From NCBI GenBank assembly GCA_000499405.2, contig HG738137.1, positions 4,712,001 to 4,776,000 of the forward strand: DNA of 64,000 nt, read 5' to 3'. Under the pieces are notes generated by a model. That model saw nothing but the letters and a program-made list of their open reading frames with translations. It was not told where the DNA came from and searched no databases. The DNA comes from Onchocerca volvulus. Its lineage: Eukaryota > Nematoda > Chromadorea > Rhabditida > Onchocercidae. This document shows positions 41,626 to 55,600 of the stretch, piece after piece; position 1 is the first letter of the stretch, and the number at the start of each line of letters is the position of its first letter. The position numbers and the translations under genes were made by a program.

Positions 41626-44600
41626 TTCCCAAGACGAGATTAGGATGAGATAGATTGATAGATATACGTCAGATACGCTGCAACAGCACAAAAATGGTTT
41701 ACTTTCGCAATGAAATTTACGTAAGCGAATGACGGACACACTGCGCGAAAACACCGCTAAAGTTAACTAGTGGTAATCAGATCTGAAAGCCTATTATAGT
41801 AGTAATGTGGAACCTGACTGGCACATAAATTTATTTTACGAGTCCCATGAGGATCAGAGTCATTATCAACCCTAGAAATTCGTTTCATTAGTTTTGAAGG
41901 CACTGGCAACACACCTAGTAAAGTAACGTAACTTGCAAGAGAATAGGCTGAAGATCGATTTCGATGAGATTATTAAAAGTGAGACACAGTATTTTATGAT
42001 TCAAGCAGTCCTTCACACATTTTGTATCTCAAAATCATTTCTCGCATTCAATCTAACGCATAACGAGCAGCGAAACAAGCATACATCTTTCGCATTTTCA
42101 ATTAGTAATGCAAAATGATTTAAATTAATTTTACGCAGATGCCGAGGACCTAATGAAAATAGCTCCAATTTCATTTATTAGAAGAGAGCTGAAAAGTTAC
42201 AAATGAGCAAATAATATGATTCTTTAGAGTTGTGTTGAAGTTAGGAATGAATAGATTTTACAACTGTTGGTTAGCTTATTGTTGATGAAGAAATTTACTG
42301 TTAAAAACTAAATTCTGGTATTAAATTAATTCATTTTTTAATATAAATTTTGGCTAGCTTGTTCGCTGATGAAGAGACTTGTTGTTAAGACGTAAATTTT
42401 GACGTTAAATTAGTGCATTTCTCGATATAAATTCTTGATTTAGATAGCATCGCAGATTGCTATAAATTCATCAGTTGAATTCTCCATTACCATAGTTTTT
42501 ATGAAACGAATATTTTTCTGTCAAGTCAAAACTTTCTTGAATTATTTTCATTTCAAACAAATTTACTAATAGAAGAGGAAAATAGATAACGTATTGTCTG
42601 TTTTTCAAGACAAATTGGTGATGTCAAAGAAAGAGGGTTAATTGCTTGAAAGGAAATCTTGTCCACTAATATTATCATATAGGAAAATAGAGGACTTTGC
42701 TCAGTTTTGGAATTAAAGTGAAAAAAATTGAACTGGCAATAACTTCAAGAAATTTATGATATAATACTGCCATGACTGACGTCACCTTATGGGTTGCCAT
42801 TAAAATGAATATGCTGCATTTAAATTAGTACCGAATTGTAAGTCCATATTGAACGATTTTCAATTTATGGATGAATTAACTTTGGAGAAAGAATGGGTGA
42901 ATGAGAAATAAGTGAAAGCAATCAAGAAATAAGAGCTCAGTAACTGCACCCTCTGATGTTACTTTTGGATACCTTTCTTCTTCCATAATGATATTATACT
43001 TCTATCCTTCTATCCCGAATTTGAAGGATAATTGATTTTGTTTCGGTTAAATCGATCCTCGTCTCAAAATTCATTCCTTCTTTTTAAGACTGGCATCGAT
43101 TATAAATATGAAGTGTAGAACAACACATTAATTACTTGAAAATGAACAGGAAATTACAATTATACCTATATTATTATTAATTGAAGTTATTAAATATACA
43201 GTAAAGTGTTTTTTATTTTTCTGCATATCTATAGAGGTATACTAAAAAAAAAAAGTTCATGTCAGGCATTTGAAACTTGACATGAAGAGTTTACAGTTCA
43301 GTATTACCCTGGAGTGCAGAAGGATTAAACTTTGATAGATGTTTTGTTTGCAGTAAATGAATCATAAAATGATTTACAAGAACAGTTTTCGCTTGGTACA
43401 AATCCTAGTTTTGTCTCTTTACATCTCTTGAAACATTTAGTATTTCTGAAACGATCAAATCATTGTTAGCAATAAATTTTGAGATCAAAATTTTCAGATT
43501 TTTTTTCAAAAGTACATGATGTCCATTACCCTTCCGCAATAGATGAATTAAGTCAGGAAATTTATACAACGCAGCCTACAATTAATCGTGTTTCATTCAT
43601 CTTTCGTTATGTACTCAGTCTTCTTGTGTAAAGTTATGAATCTCAGTTTTTCGAATTGAAAAATTCCAAAATGTACTGAATCATTATCAGAACTAACAAT
43701 TGACAGTAATAATAACCGATTGTATGCAAATGATAGTCTTGATTTTTAGCTTTGTGATATCAAAAAGTTTTCAGATTTTCAAGGATGAAGCTAACAATAA
43801 TCTTGATGATGAGTTTGCGACTACTTGGTGCTTAGAATTCCAACAGCAAGATTCAGAAACTGCCGAAAACATGTAATGGAACAAATTATAATGAATAATA
43901 ATTACACGGAAAAACAAAGTTGAATAAATAAAAAATGAAGTAAAGGCAATTAAAAGTTCATCGAAATTAAGCTCCATGGATCAGAATCAGTAATTGATTT
44001 CAGTCAAGTATGTAATGCAGTTGATCGACTTGATCTATTCCTATTGTTATAAATCGACATGTTTCAGGTAAAAGTAACCCAAAATTAATTAATTTTTTTT
44101 TAAATTAGAACAATAGTAAAAAAATAAAAACTACAGATTTTATGGCCTAATGCGATTTTAATCCTTGAAATGTCCCATCCTACAGTAAATTTCTCTATTC
44201 GCATAAATATTTTAGAAGATTTCAGGATTTTTGAGCAAGAAGCTAGAATTTTTAGCAAGAAGCTTTAGAATCCAATAAATAAGATCTCAAAATCTAGTAC
44301 GAAATATCCAACAGTCGATTTTATATTTGTAAAAAATGTAGCTAACAATTTCCCATCGATGTGAAAACCAGAAAATGTTTTTCTTTATGTCTAGTATGAG
44401 CACAAACATATTTAAAATTAGTGTTTCAAGTTCTATCCAGCATTTGCTGACAAATAGTCGAAATGATGATAAGATTCCTTTGGGAACATCCGGTGAATTG
44501 CACATTTCCACATTTGAATTTGTGTAAGCAAAAATTGTCAAGATCCAATTCTGAGTATAAAGAAATGAAAGCAATGTAGTGTAGCAATTTTGGATTCTTA

Positions 44601-47600
44601 TTATCGAACTCCCACATTGAACTTTCGGATTTTTTTAAAATTCGGATGAAAAGAATTTGAGGATTAAGTATCAAATAAAATTTCAGTGAGTGAAAATGAT
44701 GAACCATTTGATAGTGTAGTTACTCAGCTAAAAAGAAAAGCTAAAAACAATCGTTTTCTTATAGAAATTTAATTCAAATCCCTGCAGAGATGCTTTTTTC
44801 AAATGAAATTCTCGCCATTCACTGAGGATTTCGTAAAATAATTCATGGAACATATTTCAATAAACCTCGCTCCTAGTAAAACTTAGGAATTGATTCCCTA
44901 TTTTTCAAATAAATTTAGGTATTACCCTTTTCTACTGATCTCTATTTCCATTTACAATATTAAATATTCATTAATACATTTCACACTCTCAACAACTTTT
45001 CCTTGCTAATATAGTCAGTATCATTATTAGAAAATAGAAAGTATTGGAAATTGCATTAGAAAATTGGAAAAAACTGTAAAATGGTTAGAGAATTCGCAAA
45101 GACATGCATTTTAGTTAAAATTTTCCTTTTCGTAAAATTTTAGACAAATTATATTTCATTGAAAAGAGCGTGAATTCAGTTTAAACTTCTGCTGAAATTT
45201 GAAATAGTAAAAAATTGTGTCTCAGTAGCTATAATTATTACAAGATTGTTCTTTTTTTATTATCTACAGAAAATAAAATCAATTACTTCCTGACGGCACT
45301 GGTTTAATTCTAAAATAAAGAGATCCCAGAAAAGTTTGAAATTAAGAAATCAATCTAGTGTTGGACAAATCATATATTATTTATCACAACAAAACTAGAT
45401 TTGAGATAAAATTAGCCTGTTTATATTATATTATTATGGCATTCTCATATTTCATATGGAAGAAAAATTTCCATATGTCGTTTTATGGCTTGTAATAATG
45501 AATTTTTGATAATCATATAATTTGAAATAATGATATGTTGTTTAATAGCATTAGTTGTTAATGAGAAATTACAAATTATTCCACTCAAATGGAGTGAGTG
45601 ACAGCTTTCTTTACTGTTTACTCACTACTGCCTTATTTATATTTGGAAAATGGTCGTAGCATCAGAATTACTGTACATTACCGTAGGGCATTTTAACTTA
45701 TGCCAACTGATGTTACAGAAAGATCAGTCCAATCATTCAATGAATGATTGATGATAACTTGACATTATCTTCGAAAGAATTTCAAAATGTCACTTTCTTT
45801 CAATCAGTTAACTGCTGTATGTTGAATGATTGTATTTGATATGATGTAGGGAATGGAACAAGTCTTCCTAGCTGTCATAAAACTTCAAATTTCAAAAATT
45901 GTAACATGAAGGAAGGCGTCCAAGTCGTATTTCCTGCTTTATCTCAATACAGCGAGATCACTGACGTAATCTTTTTGTAAAAAAAAAAAAAAAAAAAATA
46001 TTTTTTGCAAATTATGTGGAGAAAGAACAAACAGACAAGTAATAATTAGTGATTACTGGTTTTTTCTTTTTTTTTTTAAGAAGCATTTCTTTTGTTTAGT
46101 ATAAAATTCTAGAAATTCAAAATTTGAAATAAATTTTTAAATGAAACTAATAAATAGATAACGTCAAAAACAAGTAATTGTCGTGTTTATAACAAATTGC
46201 AGGTGCTTATAACTCAATATTTCCATTAATTACGACCATTATAGAACGTAGTAAGTACAAATGCTCAATTCCAGCTTTTAAATAAGTTATAAAGTGGATA
46301 ATTATAATCGTATAAATGTAGTGATCCAGCAGAACTGATCATATTGAGAATGTAGCTCAATAAACAATGTTTGAAATTAAAGGATAGCTGCTGAGTATGG
46401 TAGTCAGAAGGTAACTTATTTTATTTAACATTTCTCAAATAGTTCTTACTATGCAAGATAAGATATACCTCAGCTAGCTGAAAATTTAAAAACAAAGATT
46501 TTGCCTTTTTCAAGAAAAAATTTAACTCATGATTAATGCAAGTATTGTAATAATAATTGTCAAGATGATCATTTTAATTACATCGAAAACTCATTTCTTG
46601 ATTTTTTTTTCGATATGAACACAATTTCCTCAATTACTGCTTCATCTTGAACTAACTATTCTTATTTCTATATTAATATTGTAAAAAACAGAATCTTGAA
46701 ACAAATTTAACAAATTCCAAGAACTAATAACCATTTGAAATCAATGTTTTTAGCACGACTGAAATAAAGGCATATGTATATTTACCAATGCGAAAACTTA
46801 AGAAATCTGTTATCTTTCAAACAACTGCGGCGAATTGAGGCAAATAGAAACTAAAAACAAAGATCAGGTTAATTTTTCAGAGAGTACGAAAAAAATTCGA
46901 AAAGTAACCATATTTTTGCACGTAATTACTGCAGGCAACATCATGGCGTTTAATTTTGTCTCGAATTTCGTTTGTATATAATAAAGTAAAAGATCTTTCT
47001 GTTACAAAACTCTTGAGTGTCTAATTTTTCGCTGAGGCCAGAAGGCTTTCTTATTCTTATCCTCAGGCAGATTAAAGGAATCCAAATTAATGATTTTAAT
47101 CGATCAGTTAGTATTTTAAGAACATACTGCAACATTTTTTCCATTGAATATCACTATTTAAAAATAGAAATTAGTGTGAACATCTTCGGCTTCAGTAAAA
47201 TTAGGATATTTGTTTAGACTTACTTTAAATGATGCTTGCGAGCCAATTATAAAACATCATCTCATCTAATACTAATGTTCAAATAGATATTTCAAATTCT
47301 ATTTGTCAATTTTCTACCACAGTGAATAAATTGTGATCAAACAATGAGATATACTTTGAAATGTCATTTACGCCACTTATTTTGTATTAAATTTCGCTAC
47401 TATTATATTACAGAACTCTGAAATTTGAAATATTACTTTTGTCGTAACTTTATTTATTCTTCATTATCACTTTTGCGCATGAAATATGCCTGATTCTGCA
47501 GTACTGCTATGTCAAACAGTGCTGAGATCATATTCGGAAAAAAGAAAACTGAAGACTTTCTAATTCAGTATAACAATGTTTGGAAAAACCAAGTTTTGTT

Positions 47601-48295
47601 TGAAAATATTAATTTGATTTCATTTAAAAATGAATAATCTAAAGCAACAAGTTATCTTTTTGTATTCTACAAAAAAGTAGCGATGTGCATCAGCCGGATA
47701 AGGCCACATGAGTTGGAGTGATAATCGAGTGTCAAATCATGAGAATATTTATCTTGCCAACTTATAATTTGAATGAATGACAAGCGGTTGATCTTCTGGT
47801 GATTTCAAGAGATTCAAAGCCATTTAAGATGGAAATTCTTTCGACCAATGGATATCAAATTTTTTTCAAGGCTGATTCGTTGCTGTTCTCTTCATATCTT
47901 CTATTTCCCTCAAACAAATACTCGCAGCGTCCGTATTTGCTGCTGCAAAATATGAATCAGAAACAAGATCGGCATGCTATACATAGCAAAATTACACATA
48001 TCTATCCAAAAAAGGATAGCAGGGAGAGGCATTGCAACTGGAACTTTTTATTGATGGCCCAGTCTCAACACTTTCAGAATGTCGTGACGTTGCTCAATGG
48101 GTACAGTGTCCGGTATTCTTTTTGTCTTAAGCGTCTTTGATAAAAAGAGATTAATCATTAGCTAACATTTAAAACTGAAAAAGGCGAGATCTTCCATATA
48201 GAGCTAAATTTATGCCCTCATTGCACATGCTGTAATATCTCCAAGACATTTGCAGCGATATCAATCTGATCGATGTTTTTTTATTATAAATTAAC
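41626..48295. other. 6.7-kb AT-rich region, mostly unassigned
   Basis: Starts with the upstream region of nlp-12 (a GC-richer part at 41626-41760). The most coding-like part is on the plus strand at 43315-43876, with a last frame IFKDEANNNLDDEF behind TTTTCAG (43775-43876), but the gaps between frames are only about 30 nt. A 113-codon plus-strand frame at 47799-48140 (SQRPYLLLQNMNQKQDRHA) has no homology I recognise. A homopolymer run of 19 A lies near 45980. No RNA gene was found. Confidence 0.4.
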
Positions 48296-51200
48296 CATAT
48301 TCGGTCACACTTCGCATAGCCGGTCCAGCTAATCTATATAAATAAAAATGTATTTGTTTATTTGTTCAAAATCTTAAATTTCCGAAATTTCTTAAACACG
48401 GCCTTATCTACATTAATGGAAATTTAAATCTCTCAAAAAAATCTCTCGAAATCTAAGATCTCCGAAAATTCTTACCTATTGCTTTGAAATTTTGAAACAA
48501 ATTTGCATTCGAAAATACGCATATTTTTATATAAAACACGCGCTGCTGCAGCTCAGTCTGGTTAAGTAGTAAAGAAGAGAGAAAGCAAACGTCTTTAATA
48601 TGTTTAATTTCACAATGCTTGTAGAAATACAATATTTTTTTGTTCGTCCATTATCTGTGTAGATATAGAGATTGTCTGATTTGCCGACTTTAGAACACGA
48701 AACATATAATTGTTCATATGAGAAGTCTCTAGATCATAATTACACAGTTCTAAAGATTGGCCCTGAGCTTTGCTGATGGTGAATGCAAACACCAATCGAA
48801 TTGGGAATTGAAATCTCTTAAACTGAAATGACGTATCTGTTGGAATCATAGGAATGCGAGGAATGAGAACATCTTCACTTTTGAAAGGTCCTGTGTCGCT
48901 GAAAGAAGCGAGAAAGATCATACAAAAGTGATTTCCTTGTTTTAAAAGAAGCAAATTGTAACCGTTGATGGTTGCAAGAAATTCATCTCTTTGTTTCAAC
49001 TTAAATGGCTTAGTTTTATGGCTTTGTTGATTTGCTTAAGCTTGCCATATGATTGTGTTAAACGTCTTAACCTTTGTTTCATTCTGTTGTAAATTATACC
49101 ATAAAAGCGCTATCTCAAGCGCTAACAAAGAAAAGATTATCATGTTACAAAGATGCCTTTGTGTATCATTTTTCAAAGGAAGCTAACAGGGAGACGGTTG
49201 GTTCCACCGTCTGGGTTTTTGGTTTTAATGATATCTTTATCCTCTTTTCTTATATTAACAAATCGTCATCTAAATTGTTATGTTGATATAATTGATTTTT
49301 AATTTTCGTATGTTATCGTGTTATCTAAATTTCTGTAATAAAAGGTTTAATTACCCAAGTTTGAGATACCGCTATACATTCGATAACAACACGATAAAAC
49401 AAGAACGATAAAACAAGAACTCTTATTATTGTCACGACAAAGAAGATCGGCGACATCCTGTCAAGATTATTCTTTCTACTATATTGTTCATTAATTTTTT
49501 TATGCACGCCGTGTGATGTTGCAAAGCTTTGAGTGGTTGAAATTTCGCAACATGATAATTGGCACGCTGATTTTCAATTGCAGTATATGCGGTGGTATCC
49601 CTGGCAGATCAAGTGAATTCAAAAATTCTGTTGAATAATTAATCGCTTCATTCATCTGCTTAGGTGTCGACGGACTTGTATGTGATTTCCTCGATTTGAA
49701 TCTTAAATTAAATAATACTGTTAAGTTCGTTGACGTCTTTGTTCTGGACCACAAAAATAGCTCGTTCACTCAGCCAATCGTGATTCTTATAATTGATTTG
49801 AATATAGGGAAATACTTTTTCAACCCGTCCTTCTTTTGACGTTTCTAAATTCAGAAGTTATGAGGCAATGAAATTCGTCCTAAATATGATAAAATTTAAA
49901 AAAAAAAAAAACAAAAACAAAAAGCAAAAGCAAAACTAAATTTATGTTTATATTTATTATTTTGTTCTTTTTTGTGAACTCAGCAATAAAAGCAAAAAAA
50001 AGATAATATTACAATCAAAAAAAAAGAAGCCTAAGCCTAAGCCTATACTGAAAAAAAATTCGATTTTTATTCCTTATTGTTCTTTTTGTCAGATCAACCG
50101 GCATTTTTCCGCTCCGAATTTGTAGCAATTAATGTGAGAATATCTCACTAATCTATCGTTTTGTAGCTAGGCACACATATTTGTAGTTTATTTTAACTCT
50201 AAGTGTCGCCACAAAGTAAAATATTTCAGGCAAGCATTTATTTCGTCCGCTAGTGTCGATCATGGAATTACGGAGGATGTCGGAAAATCGAAATTAATTA
50301 TAATATAAATATATCTAATAATCAAAATTAATCGTGACTCATCATATATAAATTTTATCTTCCATCCTATCACTAAGTACATCTCTAACCTTCATCTTTG
50401 TCTCCCATCCCTACGGTTTAGCCTTAACAGTAAGACATTGTTAGTCATGCTCATGTTATTGTTCCTAAATACAATGACGCTCATTCCTACCTCTTCACTA
50501 TAAATTCCCCCTTTTCCATTTTTTATATTAACTGGGAAACAGCCCGATTTTCTCCACGTCCACTTTTTTCAAATTCGTTTTTACATTATTAGTCGCGCTA
50601 TAATATCGACTTAATTTTGTTTCTAGATTGTTCTCTAATTAATATTTGATGAAGTATTTACTATCGACTTTTCTGCATTTGTCGATTAATTATCCGAGTT
50701 GACTGCAATGAAAAGGTTATTACCCAACATATTTTCTAAAAAGTTCCCAGAAATCCCCAACAGATGATGTTTGTCTGAAATCTCTTGCAAGCAATATTAA
50801 TGCGTTCCCAAATGTTCTGATATTTCCGCGCAAATCTTGCAACGATCGATCAAGCGCTTTGAACGTTTTTGTGCACCATTGTACATTCTCCCAAACAATA
50901 AGTTTGCATTTTTGCAATACTCCCATGCCTTATGCTTTGGAAATGTTGCAGATGGAAGTTTCAACTAATTGCATGCTCAACCGCAATTTCAAAGCGGAAT
51001 GAGCAGTTCTTCTACTTTATAGCAGTGTTGCAGTTATTCATACAAGAGCTAAGACTATGTCATTTTGGGATCGAATTGTTGCCAGAATCAATCTAATTAG
51101 GAACGTTTTATCAGTTCCTTCTGGTGCATCTAAAAAAAAGATTTCTCCAACTCGACAATTTGCGATCTAAATATCTTTTTGCTCAAGTGTTAGCTTAGAA

Positions 51201-51975
51201 ATATTTGATTGCACAACGAAAAAAAAGTCACCTTTGTTAATTTTTTTCTTTTTTTTTTCGATGCAGAATTATGTCGATCGAAGCAGCGGCAGATCGATTC
51301 GGTGATGGCATTCCGAATTGATTGAAGACTTTGTTCGCCATTTCTAAGCACACCTTCATTGATGTTTATGTATTTTCCAGCATTATATTGTGCAATTTCA
51401 TCGATATGTATTATCGCATTCCTATCACTTCTTTCTGGTTGCATTGCCATATCGCTGACTTTGTTCAAATACTTACCAATGTATTTAATTGATTTAATGG
51501 AGTGACAGTATTTCACATTCATGTGCTTTGCATATTTTTAATAGCAAAGACAAGTATGGAACAACCCATCAGTGTCACCGTTTTGCATTTGTATGGTTGC
51601 TAATTTACCGCCATCTTCTGTATAAAGGATATCCATCGTTTCCTGTAACTGTGTTGGATACTAATGCTCGATGACATCGCTTACAGCATTTTCCGTCTAT
51701 CATGCATGGTGAATTTGGTTTCAGTGTACCGCAAGGTCCATGTATCATGTTTTCCGTCACAACTTCATAATAATCCTTACCGACATCGGAATCGGGTATT
51801 TCAGCGCATATTACATCGTCGATTTCGCTTGAATCTGTCACAAGTGTGACAGGCAAAAAAAAGTAGATATATCTGGATGGAAATACGCGCCTATTTGAAT
51901 GCAAAATTGTATCAAAATTTGAAAGCAATCGATGAAAAGGTTGTAAAGTTACGTGGCAAGGAACAGAAATGATGA
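48296..51975 (-). mobile_element. Helitron B, decayed autonomous-type element
   Basis: A minus-strand rolling-circle transposon with recognisable parts in order: the Helitron N-terminal region (IDDVICAEIPDSD, MIHGPCGTLKPNSPC, TGNDGYPLYRRW at 51850-51605), a Rep-side block SIKSIKYIGKYLNKVSDMA (51500-51440), and helicase blocks CKLIVWENVQW and FGNALILLARDFRQT (50926-50740), FLNSLDLPGIPPHILQLK (49620-49560) and RIPMIPTDTSFQFKRF (48870-48820). Frames are broken throughout, and the Walker B acid is changed (WEN). The 3' end near 48300 is related to that of remnant A but its hairpin and CTRR end have decayed. Not expected to move. Confidence 0.85.
49887..50091. repeat. About 205-bp insertion in Helitron B with telomere-like repeats
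   Basis: Compared with remnant A, in which the flanking helicase sequence is continuous, Helitron B has about 205 bp of A/T-rich filler here. It includes a poly-A run, CAAAA-type repeats and, at 50029-50045, almost three tandem GCCTAA units, the complement of the nematode telomere repeat TTAGGC. An insertion or repair patch is the simplest reading. Confidence 0.65.
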
Positions 51976-52056
51976 TTTACATTTTTATTATATAATATAT
52001 ATATAAATATAGATTATACACTCATCGCTGTTAAATGTTACTTGATTTTGATTTAC

Positions 52057-52660
52057 CTAAAGATTTTTACATATTTCAAGAAATATTTCTGTTATCCAGA
52101 CCACGTCGCAACTCAAATAATTCATAATTATAATTCGTAAATCTGAAGCAAGTGCCATAGCTTTCGATGGAAGTAGAATTTCTGCAATTTCAGGACAGAT
52201 ATACGAAATGTAGTGAAAAGGATTGCTGAAGATAACGATTGAATCTGGAAATCTGCATTCTTTTCCAGTCTTTATCAAGAAATTGAAATCTATATTGATT
52301 AGATAAAAGCGACATAAGTAAAGCAGAAAACTTTTTAACATATATATAGAATCGGTAATCTCATTGTGCATATTAATATGCTGTGATGTATTTCAGGATA
52401 CAAGAAGTTTTTTACATTTACCATGCACAGTAGAAGAAAATTCTAAATTGGAATTTTTTTTCGGCTATTTATTAAAGTTATCACAGTCATTCCTACCAGA
52501 TGAGTTAAAATTTTCAAAGGCGTCGTTCCAAATAGTTCTCTATTCCCTGTTAAAAACTATCACTACAACTTCACTATTTATTCTGTTGGATAAATGCAAC
52601 AAATTATTGATGTGCTTTTTGATAATGTATTTTTACATTCTGCATCAGCACTGCACGTAG
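52057..52660. other. Two opposed open frames between Helitron B and the SESTD1 gene
   Basis: A minus-strand frame (52371-52057, 104 codons, containing CPEIAEILLPSKAMALASD) and a plus-strand frame (52364-52660, about 98 codons, with SFLPDELKFSKASFQIVLYS behind a TATTTCAG acceptor at 52396) abut head to head. Each looks more protein-like than the random frames nearby. I recognise neither and cannot connect them to other exons. Either could be an exon of an unknown gene or chance. Confidence 0.25.
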
Positions 52661-52674
52661 TGCACTAAAAAATT

Positions 52675-55600
52675 TCACATCGCGATATTCTTAATCTTTC
52701 TGATCTTTTCCAGTTTATTTTGTTTTCGTTTTATTTCATCAAATTTTTGTTGGATCTCATTCAGAGTTCGAACCCAGGAAATTTCTGCAGTACTTCTGCT
52801 TCTGAAATATATTCTCTTTAGTTAATTAAATTTTTTGAAATTCCCGTTTGCTTTTCTACTTTCCCAATCAAAATTTTCATTTTTAAGCCAAAACATTATG
52901 ACTTATTGTTTCGGAGAAAGTCCACGATCACATTTTACAGATAGAAGTATTCAAAAGAACTTGAAAATTTCTTGAAAGATATTCTGTTACTTGGCTCTTG
53001 AACTAATTTTAAGCCAATGCAATTTTTGGAAATGATAAGACTAATTATGTCTATTATAACTATTACTACCATAAAAAATTACAAGAAATTACCTGGATAT
53101 TTTGTTATTTAGCTCTTGAATTAAAATATCAGCGATCTGCTTCAGTTCGTGGATGTCATTTGCGATACTTCTCTTTTCATCAATAAAAGAATGCAGTGAT
53201 GTTTCCTCCAAACGCTTTTCTAAAGCTTCCCCATCGAGTCGAAGCGCTAACTCATCAAGGCGCTCACTCACCTATTGATCATAAGATTGCACTCAGAAAA
53301 ATATTTTGGTAGCTCGGAAAGATATTCTCTTTAGATTCTTCATTTTCATTCTAAATGCTGCATATTTTTTGATGTTGTAAAATGAATTACTTTCTGAATC
53401 GTAGAATGAAAGGTACCAATGATACCAAGTTTCGTTTCTTTTTCGTTCAGAGCAAAACAGAATTTCCCCCAAATCGACTCTAATTTTTGGTTCAATTTTA
53501 ACCCAGGCTGCACTTCCATTCTTAACGATCTTCTTAATACGAGCACCACTTGACAAAGCTGTTTGCCGTACTCATATGTACTCTACAAATTATGTTCGCA
53601 ATTTTCTAAAAATCTAAAGTTTATTTGAAAAAAAAAATTAGGCAAAAGAACTAAAATTAGGCAAAAGCATCGGAAAATGAAACTCAGAAAAGCATTTTTA
53701 CAATGCATCTAACAATTTTTAATAGTAATGATCTAGTTGAAGCCTTGATTAATGAATTATCAGCTAAATGATGTTAATAGAAAAGTCACTAACCCGCGCG
53801 GTTTTTTCAAGTTTTAATCTATTTTCCTGCATAAGATATAGTTGTTTAAAGTCATATAGCGTCTCATCATATCCATTTACCAACGTTTCATAAAGTTCTT
53901 CAATCCAAAGAACTGCCTAAAATGTAGTCCCTCTATTATTTCAAAAATTACAATGAGAGAGGATTTTCCATATATAATAAAATTAAAAAGTTCGGTATCA
54001 AATTCAGTTGCAATTACATATTTATTGATCCGAATTAAAATAAATGAAATTTTTATGATCTTTCTCCTTGCTTCTTTGGACCTACTTGGGAGAAATTCGA
54101 TGTCATAAAATGACCTGCTGGCCATCTTCTTCACATGTGTAGAGCTGTAAAAGCTGATGAATTTTTAGTCTGTGAACATCAGCTAAATTTTGACAACGTC
54201 GTCTTCGACCACGTGATTCCTCGAGTATTTCTCTGCAATCTGTCTGATAAATCAGCTATTCGCTCTACTACTATTCGTAAATCGTTGGAGTAAAGATGAA
54301 ATACATAATACAACCTGATGTGTACAATACCCGCTGAATAATCACGCGTGATAGGCCTGCCCACTGAGTTGGATTCGTAAATGCAGAGTTCGTCAATGAA
54401 TGATATACCACTGATGATCATATCATGGTAGATTTTTTCTTAAAGGCAAATTATAATTTGTAACAAATATTTTTAGAACTATGAAGATTAAAACAAGCAC
54501 ACTATAAAAATAACAAAAATGATTTTGCTGGAGAGAAATCAAATATTTGAATATCCAAATTAATAACGAAGTTCAATATAAAATACAAGCAATACCCATT
54601 TCATCTACTTTATTCTCCATTTCGCTTCGCTCTTTCTCAGCTGTTGCAATATCAATCGCCTTCACATTTGTACATAGTGATTCCAATAACAAGTTTGTTT
54701 TTCGTGAGAACTAAAAATTTTAACTATTATTTATTCGCTTTTTGTTTTCGTTTTTTATTTGGTTCACATTTTTAAATCTTTTAACCAGTATGATATATCC
54801 TAGTTATTCAGCAAATATGCTTTAAGTAAATTTAAATCAGATAAATGAAAAGTATCAAATATCATTACTACTACTAATGTGTATTCAGGATCGAACAGCA
54901 TATTCAACTCTAATTTCACAAAATGAAGGTCATACATCAGCCAGCATGCGATAGAAATTAACGGAGCGCAAGGCGACCTTCTTTTGATGCACGACTCGTG
55001 TACAAAATGCACGGACCAACTGTTGTACACTGTCTATGCTTTGTTGTAATGCCAGCGTGTGTTTTGGGAATTCACGTTGAAGTTCACGTCCTACTGCTAT
55101 CAGTTCACGTGACTGTTCTTCCAGCTCCTAATAAAATTTTCAAATCGTTTAAACTTATCCCAATTTCCAGTTTATTTTTCTTGTTTATCTGTAAGCGCGA
55201 ATATCTATCAACTACAATCTTGCTATTATCTACTAAAACGCTAAGCAAAGAAAAGAACATTGTTGGTCATCAAACCATTCGTTCGTTTATTCATTGAACT
55301 TAAAGTTTATTTAACAATAGTACTGAACGGACTATCGATTTGCTCTCCAATTCACTGTGTTCTTTCAGTAATTGCTTAGCATCGTCGTATGATTCACCGA
55401 TTTCATGCAGAGTCAGAAGCCATCTCTCACCAGCATTTAGAATCCAGTTCACTAAATTATGCACTCCTTCCGTATGATCTTCCAGCACCTTCAATGATGC
55501 ATTCCGTTCTTCTCGGTGCACCATTACTTCTATCTTCTCTTGAATATTCTGCAAAGAAACTGTGTTTCAGAAGTGGTGATATAGGCAATTTTGCCCAATT

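Noticed and set aside
52745..52785. tRNA B-box-like gagttcgaaccc
   Set aside because: It lies in the last SESTD1 exon in the coding frame (minus strand), and no A box is at the right distance.
54179..54421. Minus-strand frame continuing DLRIVVERIADLSDRLQ across a SESTD1 intron
   Set aside because: Homology to SESTD1 requires splicing from 54315 to 54232; the open intron frame is coincidence even though it looks helical.
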